Part shown: in pieces, positions 38,565 to 47,896 of the stretch | How positions within the stretch are numbered: the stretch's first letter is position 1 | How the letters are laid out: each line of letters opens with the position of its first letter | NCBI GenBank assembly: GCA_018607135.1 | Contig: JABBCA010000082.1 | Coordinates: 86,065 to 150,064 of the forward strand | Length of the DNA stretch: 64,000 nucleotides | Source: Opitutales bacterium | GTDB taxonomy: Bacteria > Verrucomicrobiota > Verrucomicrobiia > Opitutales > Coraliomargaritaceae | Reading direction: 5' to 3' | Position numbers and translations under genes: made by a program | The notes under the pieces: generated by a model | What the model was told of the DNA's origin: nothing | The model's input: only the letters and a program-made list of their open reading frames with translations | Database searches by the model: none

Positions 38565-40462
38565 TAGTTTTTTTCAGTTCTAAAGCGCCACCAGTAGGCA
38601 CCATCATTGATAATTCCTACACTCTTTCCTCCGACTTTAAACGCTCCGCCATCAATCCACACGTAATACTGGGTATCAGGCTCCAGTGGCGGTAGGTCGG
38701 TAAATTTCAACGATCGTTTGCCATGACTTGGATGTGTCTCATCGGGGTCGCTTTCCCAAACAGGCTGTGACTCATCGCTCACTTTAAATAAACGCACATA
38801 CTTACCCTGCCGCCCCGAGAGGTCCACTGCTGCGGAGAAGCGCATTTCAAGTTGCGTCGAACCTGGCGCCGTAAGCTTTGAATTTGCAGGGAAAGTAGCA
38901 AGCAATCGAGGTGCGAACATTTTTAAGCGATGCCACCCCCATGCGTGTTGCTGCTTTAGCACTGGCTGCCTCAAAGCAGGCGACATATCAATCATCTTGG
39001 CATAGCTATGCCATTTATTCTCAAACTCTTCAGCTCGTTGAGATCGCTCAGCCGAAAGATCATTTTGCTCAGTGCGATCCGCTTCTAAGTCATAGAGCTT
39101 CCACGGCCCATCGTAATACGAAACCAGTTTCATATCATCTTCGATCCATGCTCTCGACTGGTTGAACCACAAGAAGCGACTCGGCGCATCAAAGTCCGCC
39201 TGCTTAGTCAACACATTGACAAAAGAACGTCCAGTCAGCGGTTTCAAACAACGCTCTTTTTGCGGATACTCGGCTCCAGCAAGTTGCAACATCGTTGGGT
39301 AGATGTCCGTAACCGCGATCGCCACGTGATTGATTTCACCATCACGCCCTTTTATTTGCTTTGGCCAATGTGCAATAAACGGCAGCGTGATCGCGCCTTC
39401 GTGACTTGCATGCTTGTAAAAATTAAACGGCGTATTTTTGACCCATGCCCAGCCATTACTTGAAGTCGGATTATTCCCAGGCAACCATGGTATCTGCTGA
39501 GCATCGGTCTGGATCGAACCATTGTTATAGTCACCTCCATTGTCAGACATAAATAAAATCAAGGTGTTATCCAATTGCCCAGATTTCTCGAGATATTCAA
39601 TCAAGCGTCCAATCCCTTGATCCATTTCATCGACCATTGCCGCATATGCTGCCATACGTGCGTCCTCCACTACTTTTCGGTGATGAGGAAGCTCATCCCA
39701 TAAACGCACTTCGACTCCGTGCGGAGCGGGCACCCAGTTAGGATCAACTAAGCCAAGCTCTAACTGCTTTGCGTGGCGTGCCGCTCGCACCACCGCATAC
39801 CCATCCATGTAACGGCCAATGTATTTATCAACGGTTACCTTCTGCGCTTGCAAGGGATGGTGCGGCGCATTGTAGGAAACAAACATGAAAAATGGCTGTT
39901 CTTGCGCAACCGCCTCTTGCATGAATTCGATACTACGCGCTGTGAACTCAGTCGTGGCGTCAAAGCCTGGCTTAAAATTATTAAACTTTTGTTGCCCATC
40001 ATACCAATCTGCACCGCCGACATAACAGTCAGTCATGCCGCCAAGAAAACCAAAGAAGCGATCAAACAATTTTGGGTCTCTCGGGTTTGCATTTCCGGCA
40101 TGCCACTTACCTGCCATCATCGTGCGGTAGCCCGCATTTTTCATGAGTGTAGGTAATGGTAAGGCATCTTTATAATTACCATTTCCTGCCGCGGCATAAG
40201 ACATTCCTGCCATCAAGGCCACTCGTGTGGTCGAGCACATCGGAGTCGCACGAAACTGTGAAAACTGTAGGCCGCCGGCTGCCAAACGATCCAGGTTGGG
40301 AGTCTCAATTTCACCGCCATAAGCACCTAGATCGGAATAACCCAGATCATCCGCCATGATCAGCAATACGTTCGGTCGATCTGCACTCAGCACATGGCAT
40401 AAGGCCATGAAACTGGATATAGCGATAGCGCTAAAAGTATACGTGCGCTGCAACGAAATCAT
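38564..40462 (-). CDS. Exported formylglycine sulfatase with C-terminal extension (Cys-Ser-Thr-Thr-Arg type)
   Basis: A 632-residue S1 sulfatase. The signal peptide ends near VLSA, followed by LLIMADDLGYSDLGAYGG. The catalytic motif is TPMCSTTRVALMAG, with formylglycine at Cys76; Thr replaces the usual Pro, a variant seen in some arylsulfatases. FMSDNGGDYNNGS and KHASHEGAITLP give additional metal and substrate residues. The last 110 residues (from about 520) form an extra Ig-like domain (LEMRFSAAVDLSGRQGKYV) that may bind substrate or aid localisation. Start and stop codons overlap those of its neighbours on both sides (TAATG), so it is tightly coupled in the operon. Confidence 0.92.
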   Translation of the reverse strand: MISLQRTYTFSAIAISSFMALCHVLSADRPNVLLIMADDLGYSDLGAYGGEIETPNLDRLAAGGLQFSQFRATPMCSTTRVALMAGMSYAAAGNGNYKDALPLPTLMKNAGYRTMMAGKWHAGNANPRDPKLFDRFFGFLGGMTDCYVGGADWYDGQQKFNNFKPGFDATTEFTARSIEFMQEAVAQEQPFFMFVSYNAPHHPLQAQKVTVDKYIGRYMDGYAVVRAARHAKQLELGLVDPNWVPAPHGVEVRLWDELPHHRKVVEDARMAAYAAMVDEMDQGIGRLIEYLEKSGQLDNTLILFMSDNGGDYNNGSIQTDAQQIPWLPGNNPTSSNGWAWVKNTPFNFYKHASHEGAITLPFIAHWPKQIKGRDGEINHVAIAVTDIYPTMLQLAGAEYPQKERCLKPLTGRSFVNVLTKQADFDAPSRFLWFNQSRAWIEDDMKLVSYYDGPWKLYDLEADRTEQNDLSAERSQRAEEFENKWHSYAKMIDMSPALRQPVLKQQHAWGWHRLKMFAPRLLATFPANSKLTAPGSTQLEMRFSAAVDLSGRQGKYVRLFKVSDESQPVWESDPDETHPSHGKRSLKFTDLPPLEPDTQYYVWIDGGAFKVGGKSVGIINDGAYWWRFRTEKN

Positions 40463-41904
40463 TAGGCGTCTGGTTGCTGTGGAATCTCAAGCGGGCTTTT
40501 CTTAATATCATTCGTGCGCTTACGCCACTCGCTCATCACGGCACGCATTTCTTTTAAAATGGACTGAGTGGATGAATGCGTTGCCAAGTCGTTTACACCC
40601 CACGGATCAATATCCAACTGAAACAAATGTTCCTGCGGACGTGGCTCATCAAAGCGTGTTAAAAACCATGTTTGAAATGGATGTGTGTCTTGCGAAGCGA
40701 GGATGTCTGCATAGGCATAATTGCCCCAAACTTCGACGCCACGCAAGTCATCAGGCAGGCGCTGCTTCTTCGCAGGGTCGACGTTGTAAATGTAATACCA
40801 GTGTCCGTCGGTCACCACACGTTGTGGATAGAACTCGCGAGGGTCCGGACCGTGCGAATTGTGCTCAGCAAAGACATACTTGCGGCCAGGTATCACATCG
40901 CCTCCATCCAAAATCGGACGCAGCGAATCGCCCTGCATGGCATCTGGAATCTCAATACCTGAATAGTCCAAAATTGTGGGTGCATAATCGATCTGCGATA
41001 CCGCCGCTCCATTCATACGACCGCCCTCTATGTTAGGGCCTACAACTGCAAGGGGAATACGTGTGCCTCCAGGATAGCCAGAGGCCTTCGCATGGTGAAT
41101 CGGCATCCCTTGATCGGAAGTAAAAAAGATCAAAGTTTCATCACGAATACCCGCTTCTTCGAGAGCTTCTAAAATCGCACCTACACAGGAGTCGGCAATT
41201 TCCACGCAAGCAAGATACTCTTGCACGTCGCGACGCACACCAGGCGTGTCTGGCAAAAAAGGAGGCACGTCAATGCTGTCTGCATCTGGTAACTCCTGCT
41301 TCGGATTGTTTTTTAAATGTGCACGATAAGGTCGATGTGGAGCCGCGACGTTGGCATGCACGAACAAGGGTTGGTCGCCTGCTTCCTCGATAAAGCGGTG
41401 CATTGCTTGCTTGAATCGCTGCGGAGTCGACTGAACGGGATTGCGCGCATCATAGGGATAGCGCCATGCTGGGCTTAGGTGTAGCTTTTGGGTAATCGCG
41501 GTATAGTAACCGTTCGCCTTAAAAATTTCTGGCAAGGTTGGCACATCGTGTCCGATGCCGACTTTGTCGATGATATGCGTTTGTCGCGAAAACGCCTTAT
41601 CGGGCAAATTCAACGGCGGCGTATGCACGTTGCGCCAGTTGCCATTACTGTGTGGCCACATACCTGTGAGGATCGCGGTGCGTGAGGGCGAGCAAGAGGC
41701 TGAAGCTGAAAACGCATTGGTGAAATAAACGCCCTGCTTTGCGAGCGCATCAATGTTCGGTGTTTCGATTCCCTTTGTGCCAAGCAAAGAAAGATCTGGG
41801 CTCATGTCGTCGGCCAAAATAAAGACGACGTTTTGCTTAGCAGAGACGGAGAATTGTAATGCGAACGAGACAGTCAAACAAACAAAGTGACGGTATAAAC
41901 TCAT
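40462..41904 (-). CDS. Exported formylglycine sulfatase (S1_8-like, Cys-Ser-Pro-Ser-Arg)
   Basis: A 480-residue sulfatase with a signal peptide (VCLTVSFALQFSVSA). Key segments are FILADDMSPDLSLLG, SASCSPSRTAILTGMWPHS (formylglycine at Cys71), FVHANVAAPHRPYRAHL and FFTSDQGMPIHHAKA. The pattern is close to heparan N-sulfatase-like S1_8 enzymes, but the sugar target here is unknown. It has the usual sulfatase C-terminus (EHLFQLDIDPWGVNDLA). It is 30 bp downstream of another sulfatase and its stop overlaps the next start. Confidence 0.93.
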   Translation of the reverse strand: MSLYRHFVCLTVSFALQFSVSAKQNVVFILADDMSPDLSLLGTKGIETPNIDALAKQGVYFTNAFSASASCSPSRTAILTGMWPHSNGNWRNVHTPPLNLPDKAFSRQTHIIDKVGIGHDVPTLPEIFKANGYYTAITQKLHLSPAWRYPYDARNPVQSTPQRFKQAMHRFIEEAGDQPLFVHANVAAPHRPYRAHLKNNPKQELPDADSIDVPPFLPDTPGVRRDVQEYLACVEIADSCVGAILEALEEAGIRDETLIFFTSDQGMPIHHAKASGYPGGTRIPLAVVGPNIEGGRMNGAAVSQIDYAPTILDYSGIEIPDAMQGDSLRPILDGGDVIPGRKYVFAEHNSHGPDPREFYPQRVVTDGHWYYIYNVDPAKKQRLPDDLRGVEVWGNYAYADILASQDTHPFQTWFLTRFDEPRPQEHLFQLDIDPWGVNDLATHSSTQSILKEMRAVMSEWRKRTNDIKKSPLEIPQQPDA

Positions 41905-41934
41905 GATAGGAGGATCGCTAAATATTACTGTTGG

Positions 41935-43773
41935 TTAATTCCATGTATGCAGTGTTTTGCCGGTAGCATCCACAACACGCATGTCTTTGAGTTCGATCGT
42001 TCCAGGCCCTTGAGCAGGGTCGAAGCGAAGATTTTTAAGAGGACCATCAAAAGGAAGTTTTACGTTGTAATCGTGCCACTGTCCGTCGTGTTTGACATCA
42101 AAACCTTTCGCGTGTTTCCCGTTGAAAGCCTTTACCTTGTCGTTCACCCAAAAGACTTGTGCTTTACCTGAGCTATTAGAGCGCATCGAAAAAACAAAGC
42201 TCAAGCTGCCGCGTGCCTTATTACTTGGGTTGGTCGACATACGCGGATCGTTACCGTCGCTAATTACTTTTAAAACACCCCCGACATGTGACAATTCGAC
42301 ATTGCCCATCGGCATCCAACCCATGACGGGCTTAGATAAAAAGCGTGGGTTTTTGATTGGAACCAAAACATCTGCCTCATTTAAGTGCGCTTCGATCACC
42401 GCATCTAAAGCGCCCACCTTCTCAGGCATTACTGGAGCTAGGTTCTTGGTCTCACCGATATCATCTTTTAGGTTATAAAGCTCATAGCGGTGTGTTTGCT
42501 TGAGGCCATCGTAGTAAAAACGGTAGAGCTTGAAATCACCGACGCGCACACTGGTATTTGGTAAATTATCAGTCGCAGGCACGTAATGTGGAAAGTGCGA
42601 AATCGTCGGACCACGGTCATGGCTGCCACCTTTGATTGCAGCAGTGAAGTCAACGCCATCGACATGATGTTCAGGCGTCTGCGGGAGTCCTGCCATGGTA
42701 AGAATGGTTGGATACAGATCGACCGAAGAGATCACTGCATCTGTTTGCTCACCTCGTTTGGAAACACCTGGCCAGCTAACGATCAACGGCACACGCACAC
42801 CGCCTTCGTAGTTATTGCCTTTGCCGCTTTTTAAAGGTGCGTTGTTGGTCGGCGTGGTTCCGTCCACTTCGTTATACATATTCCCCCCATTATCAGAGGT
42901 GAAAATGATGATGGTATTCTCACGAATCCGTAGTTGATCGAGCTCCTTGAGTAAGCGTTCGATATTTTGATCCATCACTTCGATCATCGCACCCATCGTT
43001 GGCGAGCGCTGTTCGCCATTTGGGTCGACGCGCTGCTCGTATTTATCAATCAGCTCTGGCTTGCCTTGAAAGGGTGCATGCACGTCGTAATACCAAAGGT
43101 TTAGCAGAAAGGGCTGATCGCGATTGTCTTTGATAAACGAAATCGCTTCTTTGGTGATGGCATCTGAAATGTGAGTGCCAGGCTTCACCTTCTTGATTGT
43201 ATCAATGCTCCAAGGTGCAAAAAACATTCCTGGAGGTGGTGGGCCTGGATGATGACGACCGCCCACAACAACATCGAACCCTTGGTTCTCAGGCACGAAC
43301 TGGCCACGGCCCAGGTGCCACTTGCCAACAAATGCGGTCGCGTATCCAGCCTCCTTTAATTGCTCCGCGTAAGTCACGTAACTGTTCGGCAGTCGAGAAC
43401 GTGACTGCGGAATGACTGCTGGCTTATCGGGCGCACCAACCGTCCCCTGCTTCGGTTCTAAAATCACTTGAGGAATGTGACCCGATGCTGCGGTAAAGCG
43501 TAAGCGGCTTGGGTATTGCCCTGTCAAAATACTGGCACGAGTCGGGCAGCATAATGGGTTGGCAGAATACGCATCCGTGAAGAGCATACCTTCTTTTGCT
43601 AATGTGTCGATGCCAGGGGTTTCATAAAACTGACTCCCATAAGCGGCACTATCTTTCCAGCCTAAGTCATCAGCAACGATAACAATAATGTTTGGTTGAT
43701 TGGCTGCCTGTAAAACTGCGGCGAAAATACTCGCACACACTGCGGCTACGATTTGTTTGAATAAAACCATCAC
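41935..43773 (-). CDS. Exported formylglycine sulfatase with C-terminal LRFDP module
   Basis: A 612-residue S1 sulfatase. The signal peptide (IVAAVCASIFAAVLQA) is followed by VIVADDLGWKDSAAYGS. The motif NPLCCPTRASILTGQYPS places formylglycine at Cys75. FTSDNGGNMYNEVDG and KSGKGNNYEGGVRVPLI supply further conserved residues, and ELYNLKDDIGETKNLA ends the enzyme proper. Residues about 505-612 add a beta-sandwich with SFVFSMRSNSSGKAQVFW and LRFDPAQGPGTIELKDM, the same module type as in neighbouring exported proteins. It lies 11 bp after the pseudopilin gene. Its close relative is the sulfatase starting at 46347. Confidence 0.93.
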   Translation of the reverse strand: MMVLFKQIVAAVCASIFAAVLQAANQPNIIVIVADDLGWKDSAAYGSQFYETPGIDTLAKEGMLFTDAYSANPLCCPTRASILTGQYPSRLRFTAASGHIPQVILEPKQGTVGAPDKPAVIPQSRSRLPNSYVTYAEQLKEAGYATAFVGKWHLGRGQFVPENQGFDVVVGGRHHPGPPPPGMFFAPWSIDTIKKVKPGTHISDAITKEAISFIKDNRDQPFLLNLWYYDVHAPFQGKPELIDKYEQRVDPNGEQRSPTMGAMIEVMDQNIERLLKELDQLRIRENTIIIFTSDNGGNMYNEVDGTTPTNNAPLKSGKGNNYEGGVRVPLIVSWPGVSKRGEQTDAVISSVDLYPTILTMAGLPQTPEHHVDGVDFTAAIKGGSHDRGPTISHFPHYVPATDNLPNTSVRVGDFKLYRFYYDGLKQTHRYELYNLKDDIGETKNLAPVMPEKVGALDAVIEAHLNEADVLVPIKNPRFLSKPVMGWMPMGNVELSHVGGVLKVISDGNDPRMSTNPSNKARGSLSFVFSMRSNSSGKAQVFWVNDKVKAFNGKHAKGFDVKHDGQWHDYNVKLPFDGPLKNLRFDPAQGPGTIELKDMRVVDATGKTLHTWN

Positions 43774-43784
43774 TGTTCAGGGAA

Positions 43785-44483
43785 TTAAAATTCGCTCGGA
43801 TCGAAAAGCTTCTTACGGAATTCCAAGTCGTAAACCTTTTCACGATCCAATAATTCCACATGGCCATCGGCGAAAACTACGCCGATCTCTTCACTATTGA
43901 GGCGCGCCTCAGGTATATTATTCGGCTCAGAGCCCTTGGCAAAATCACCTTGAACATACCAAGAAGCTCGACCTGAATTTTTTGCATACGCAGTGCAGAC
44001 CACGAGTGTCTTGGCAGGCTCCTCAAGAGAGTTCACGTTCAAACCATTTATCGAGCGAGCTGGATTGTTCGGATTTGCATCGAGAAAAATGTAAGTGCTG
44101 CCTCCGTAATCACTGATTTGGTGATTCAAAGTCGCTGTAGGGTCTACAAACATAGGATGCGTGCCCGATTGATTGCGATCCCACTCCAACACCTTCTCCT
44201 CTAGGGATTGAGCCCAAAACTTTGGAGTCACGCTATCGACATTGCTTGCATCTCGATTCAACAATGGGAAGACGCCTTTGTTTTGATTCGTATACAAACG
44301 AACTGCATTTCCTATTTCACGTAGATTGGCTGCACTCTTTGAACTATTCGCACTGTGCCGTATCGCTCCAACAGCTGGAATTAGTATGGCAGCGAGGATC
44401 GCTATGATTGCAATCACTGTCAGGAGCTCTATTAGGGTAAATGCGGACTTCCTGTGCTTAAGGGGGTAATTCAACATAGCCAT
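43785..44483 (-). CDS. Type IV/II pseudopilin-like protein with H-X9-DG end
   Basis: A 232-residue protein with a prepilin signal (KSAFTLIELLTVIAIIAIL): cleavage after the basic leader and methylation of Phe are expected, leaving a hydrophobic alpha-helix for pseudopilus assembly or membrane anchoring. The C-terminal VVFADGHVELL is the H/DG end common in Planctomycetes and Verrucomicrobia. An alternative start at 44477 removes two residues and would better fit a leaderless message. It is the first gene of a sulfatase operon, with an operator and TTGACA box directly upstream. It may help secrete or hold the sulfatases at the surface; this is inference. Confidence 0.88.
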   Translation of the reverse strand: MAMLNYPLKHRKSAFTLIELLTVIAIIAILAAILIPAVGAIRHSANSSKSAANLREIGNAVRLYTNQNKGVFPLLNRDASNVDSVTPKFWAQSLEEKVLEWDRNQSGTHPMFVDPTATLNHQISDYGGSTYIFLDANPNNPARSINGLNVNSLEEPAKTLVVCTAYAKNSGRASWYVQGDFAKGSEPNNIPEARLNSEEIGVVFADGHVELLDREKVYDLEFRKKLFDPSEF

Positions 44484-44512
44484 AGGAAACGTTTCTTTTA
44501 GATTCTTGTCAA
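44484..44512 (-). promoter_or_regulatory. Operator with TTGACA element upstream of the pseudopilin-sulfatase operon
   Basis: On the minus strand AAGAAACGTTTCCT, the most symmetric copy in the window, lies 9 nt after a TTGACA box (44507-44512) and directly abuts the first ATG of the pseudopilin gene. The CpG centre is typical of LacI-family sites. Confidence 0.82.
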
Positions 44513-44547
44513 ATCGAATTATTGAAATTTCGAGCGCACCTTTTTGC

Positions 44548-46347
44548 TTACTCTGAGGTCACGAGTTGAACATCGGATAAATGCGTGCGACCTGGTTGTT
44601 CCATGTCGAAAGTGACATGAATCACTCCCTTAGCAAGTTCTCGTCCCAGCGGCACTCGCACCGTTTGCTTTTGAAGATTTGGAACGATTTGAGCGGGCTT
44701 CCCCAAGACCGGATTTAAACCTGCGCCAGCAGTGACGCCCACAGCGCAATTCGTTAAAATACTAAATTCGAGATGGGTGCCTGCGTCTGCGGAATCTGCA
44801 GTGTAGTGAAGGGTTACGCGACTTGAGTTGGAGGTCATTGTCACCGACTCTTCAGAAGCCCCGCCAGCAAAAAGACCTCCTGCTGCCATCGTAAATCCAG
44901 CCTGCACGAGCTCTGGATCATAATCAGGATTCTTACGCGGCAATAGGGTCTGAGACTCTTCAAGGTGAGTATTCAACCATGAGGACAAACGGCAGACGAC
45001 CTCGGGGAATTGCTCTGACAAATTCACACGTTCGCCCAGATCTCGGTTTAGGTCATAGAGTTCGTAGTGATCCGTTTGATTGGGCCCGGTATTGAAAAAT
45101 CGCAGTAGTTTCCATTTACCATCGCGCACCCACACATTAGACACATTGCCCGTCGCGAGCACCGTATGGCCAAACATACTGGTAATCGGTGGGCGCTCCA
45201 TAAACGTGCCATCAAAAGAAGGCACCAAGCTCACACCGTCGAGCACTGCCGCCTCTGGAGCATCGATTCCAGCGACTTCTAGCAAGGTGGGGAAGTAATC
45301 ATAGCTAATCGAGATAGTATCGGTCCACGTGTCGGCAGCGACATGGCCAGGCCACTTAACAATCAATGGCACACGCGAGCCACCTTCATAGTTGTTCCCC
45401 TTCCCTGCTTTCAGTGGAAAATTATTCGTCGGGTTCACACCTTCTGGCCGGTCATACATGTTACCGCCATTATCTGATGAAAATATAATGAGCGTCTTCT
45501 CGTCTAAACCCAAGCGATCTAAGGCATCTTGGACTTTACCCACATTTTGATCAATCGTCTCCACCATCGCGCCCATAATCGCAGACCTCTGATACTGCGC
45601 GCCTCCAGCGAGCGGAGCGTAGTTTTCAATCAAATCAGGCTTCCCTTGAAACGGCGCATGCACATTGAAAAACCACAAAGCTAAGAAAAAGGGTTCATCT
45701 TTTTTAGTCTCGATAAAATTCACAGCTGCATCGCCGATCACATCGTCGCAATTGGGGCTCCCTTCAACAACAGGCATATTCGTTGTTTTCGGGTCCCAAG
45801 GGCCAAAGAATCCTGGAGGAGGAGGTCCGGGATATGCACGTCCGCCCACCACATGATCGAAACCGTAATTCTCAGGAATATATGGATCATAGCCCAAGTG
45901 CCATTTTCCCATAAACGATGTCGCATAACCGTGTTCGTTTAAAAGCTTAGAAATGGTGATAGAATCCAATGGCAAACGGTTGGCTGTTTCTGGATTCGTC
46001 ATTGGATAGCCTGGAGCAGCGGTATCACGCTCTTTAGCTTCTAAATTGTTCTTAGTCAGATGCCCTTCAGGAGTGGTAATGCGCAAACGCCCAACTGTCT
46101 GACCGGTCAAGATACTCGCGCGCGTCGGCGTGCACAATGGACTTGATGCATACGAGTTCGAATAGCTCAAACCATTCGCAGCTAACTTATCAATATGCGG
46201 AGTCTGATACAGCTCACTGCCATAACATCCTAGATCACGCCAACCCATGTCATCGACAATGATCATAATGACATTCGGCTTCTCGCTCGCGATGATGCCA
46301 TGCGCAAAAAGGAAAAGAGAGCAAAGTAGATAGTTTAAAGCCTTCAT
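44548..46347 (-). CDS. Exported formylglycine sulfatase (Cys-Thr-Pro-Thr-Arg type)
   Basis: A 599-residue S1 sulfatase with a signal peptide (LLCSLFLFAHGIIA). Conserved parts are MIIVDDMGWRDLGCYGS, ASSPLCTPTRASILTGQ (formylglycine at Cys72), ALWFFNVHAPFQGKPD, FSSDNGGNMYDRPEG and KAGKGNNYEGGSRVP. It is closely similar over its length to the sulfatase at 41935-43773, suggesting duplication. The C-terminal 110 residues form a beta-rich module ending VTFDMEQPGRTHLSDVQL, a diverged form of the LRFDP module. It is the last gene of the operon that starts with the cytoplasmic GH78 rhamnosidase; 35 bp separate it from the preceding sulfatase. Confidence 0.93.
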   Translation of the reverse strand: MKALNYLLCSLFLFAHGIIASEKPNVIMIIVDDMGWRDLGCYGSELYQTPHIDKLAANGLSYSNSYASSPLCTPTRASILTGQTVGRLRITTPEGHLTKNNLEAKERDTAAPGYPMTNPETANRLPLDSITISKLLNEHGYATSFMGKWHLGYDPYIPENYGFDHVVGGRAYPGPPPPGFFGPWDPKTTNMPVVEGSPNCDDVIGDAAVNFIETKKDEPFFLALWFFNVHAPFQGKPDLIENYAPLAGGAQYQRSAIMGAMVETIDQNVGKVQDALDRLGLDEKTLIIFSSDNGGNMYDRPEGVNPTNNFPLKAGKGNNYEGGSRVPLIVKWPGHVAADTWTDTISISYDYFPTLLEVAGIDAPEAAVLDGVSLVPSFDGTFMERPPITSMFGHTVLATGNVSNVWVRDGKWKLLRFFNTGPNQTDHYELYDLNRDLGERVNLSEQFPEVVCRLSSWLNTHLEESQTLLPRKNPDYDPELVQAGFTMAAGGLFAGGASEESVTMTSNSSRVTLHYTADSADAGTHLEFSILTNCAVGVTAGAGLNPVLGKPAQIVPNLQKQTVRVPLGRELAKGVIHVTFDMEQPGRTHLSDVQLVTSE

Positions 46348-46382
46348 AGGGTTGGTCTGGAGTTGTAGTTGTTTTAAAAAAA

Positions 46383-47891
46383 TTAGGGGGCTGAGGACTC
46401 AGGCGTATGCGTATCGCCGAAATAATGCGCGTAGAATTTAACCTCTTGATCATTCAGCCCTCCATCGCGGCCATCGAATGGACGCACTAAATCCGCATTC
46501 CAGTCTGCCCATCTGTTTCGGAGTGTATCAGCGACAGCAGGTTCCACTTTTAGTAGGTTGGTCGACTCAGAAATATCATGATTCAAATCAAATAAGTATT
46601 CCTTACCGCCCGCACGTAGATACTTCCATTGCCCTAGGCGAATCGCAGCTTGCCCCCAGAAACGCCAATAAATCGGGCGCGTTTGTGCTTTTGAGGGCTC
46701 GGTCAACAAATCAAACAGATTCTCACCATCCAGCGCTGCATCCTTATCCAGACCTGCAAGCTGCACGACAGTCGCACCGACATCTAATGACGAAACTGGG
46801 ATATCCGAAACGATGCCATCGGTAATCTTATTCGGCCAAGAGATCAAATACGGCACACGCACCCCGCCCTCGCTGAGCATACCTTTTTCACCATTCAATG
46901 GCACATTCATGGAACCATCCCAAGCACCTCCCTTAAACGAGAGCGGCCTGTCTTCCATTGTGAATTTTAACGGTGCGCCATTATCGCCAATAAAGAAGAT
47001 CAAAGTATTCTCCAGTTGACCGTAAGCGTGTAGTTGCTCGCGAATACGGCCCACTCCATCATCGACCGCAGACAGCATCGCCAGTGCATAGCGTCGGCGC
47101 TCAGGCATCTCCCCAGCCTGCCCTGAGCCTGTCGAGCGGGGGAATCGACTGAGATATTTTTCAGTCGACTCAAGAGGCACGTGAGGAGCGAAATAAGAAA
47201 GATATAAAAAGAACGGTTTATCATGATTGCGGTCGATAAATGCGAGTGCTGCATCGCTCTGTATGTCGAGACGGTCACGTTCTTCTGTGCGAACCCGCTT
47301 CGCCGTTATTGAACGCCCCTCTAAATCATAGTTCGCCCAGTAATCATAAATATAACCTTCAAAGTGATCATCAAACCCCTGATTGCTGGTTTTATATGGC
47401 AATAGATCCGCCAGCGGAATGCGTCGCTTATTTTGAGGGGGCAGAGGCTTCCCCTTGTAAGTATTTTCCGTGAGCCATTCCTCCGAAGCGACATTGGGAT
47501 CCAGATGCCATTTACCCACCATTCCAGTCGTATAACCAACTTCCTTTAAGCGTTCGGGAATCGTAAGCACCTCAAACGGCATTGGTGAAAAGCGATTATC
47601 ATCGACACCAAATCGTTGCTGATACTGCCCTGAAAGTATGCCTGCCCGCGACGGAATACACTGCGGTGCAGTAATATAGCCCGATGTGAAACGCACACCA
47701 GACTCAGCCATCACATCGAGATGCGGAGTTTGAACATCCTCTAAAACACCCTGCGCTCCCAAATCAGCCCAGCCATGATCATCTGTAAAGATAACAATTA
47801 TATTTGGCCTCTCTTCAGCCACTCCAATAGAGCTCAATACTAGACCCGCTAAGCCGACTACACAGCGAATAATCCGTAGTTTAAGGGACAT
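46383..47891 (-). CDS. Exported formylglycine sulfatase (Cys-Ile-Pro-Ser-Arg type)
   Basis: A 502-residue S1 sulfatase. Signal peptide VVGLAGLVLSSIGVA; then VIFTDDHGWADLGAQG, APQCIPSRAGILSGQYQQ with formylglycine at Cys78, LYLSYFAPHVPLES and FFIGDNGAPLKFTME. The last is slightly unusual for a sulfatase metal site, with DNGA rather than DNGG. YLFDLNHDISESTNLL is the usual end. It starts 5 bp after the stop of the GH78 rhamnosidase and precedes another sulfatase, so export-targeted sulfatases and a cytoplasmic rhamnosidase are made from one transcript. Confidence 0.92.
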   Translation of the reverse strand: MSLKLRIIRCVVGLAGLVLSSIGVAEERPNIIVIFTDDHGWADLGAQGVLEDVQTPHLDVMAESGVRFTSGYITAPQCIPSRAGILSGQYQQRFGVDDNRFSPMPFEVLTIPERLKEVGYTTGMVGKWHLDPNVASEEWLTENTYKGKPLPPQNKRRIPLADLLPYKTSNQGFDDHFEGYIYDYWANYDLEGRSITAKRVRTEERDRLDIQSDAALAFIDRNHDKPFFLYLSYFAPHVPLESTEKYLSRFPRSTGSGQAGEMPERRRYALAMLSAVDDGVGRIREQLHAYGQLENTLIFFIGDNGAPLKFTMEDRPLSFKGGAWDGSMNVPLNGEKGMLSEGGVRVPYLISWPNKITDGIVSDIPVSSLDVGATVVQLAGLDKDAALDGENLFDLLTEPSKAQTRPIYWRFWGQAAIRLGQWKYLRAGGKEYLFDLNHDISESTNLLKVEPAVADTLRNRWADWNADLVRPFDGRDGGLNDQEVKFYAHYFGDTHTPESSAP

Positions 47892-47896
47892 CGCAG

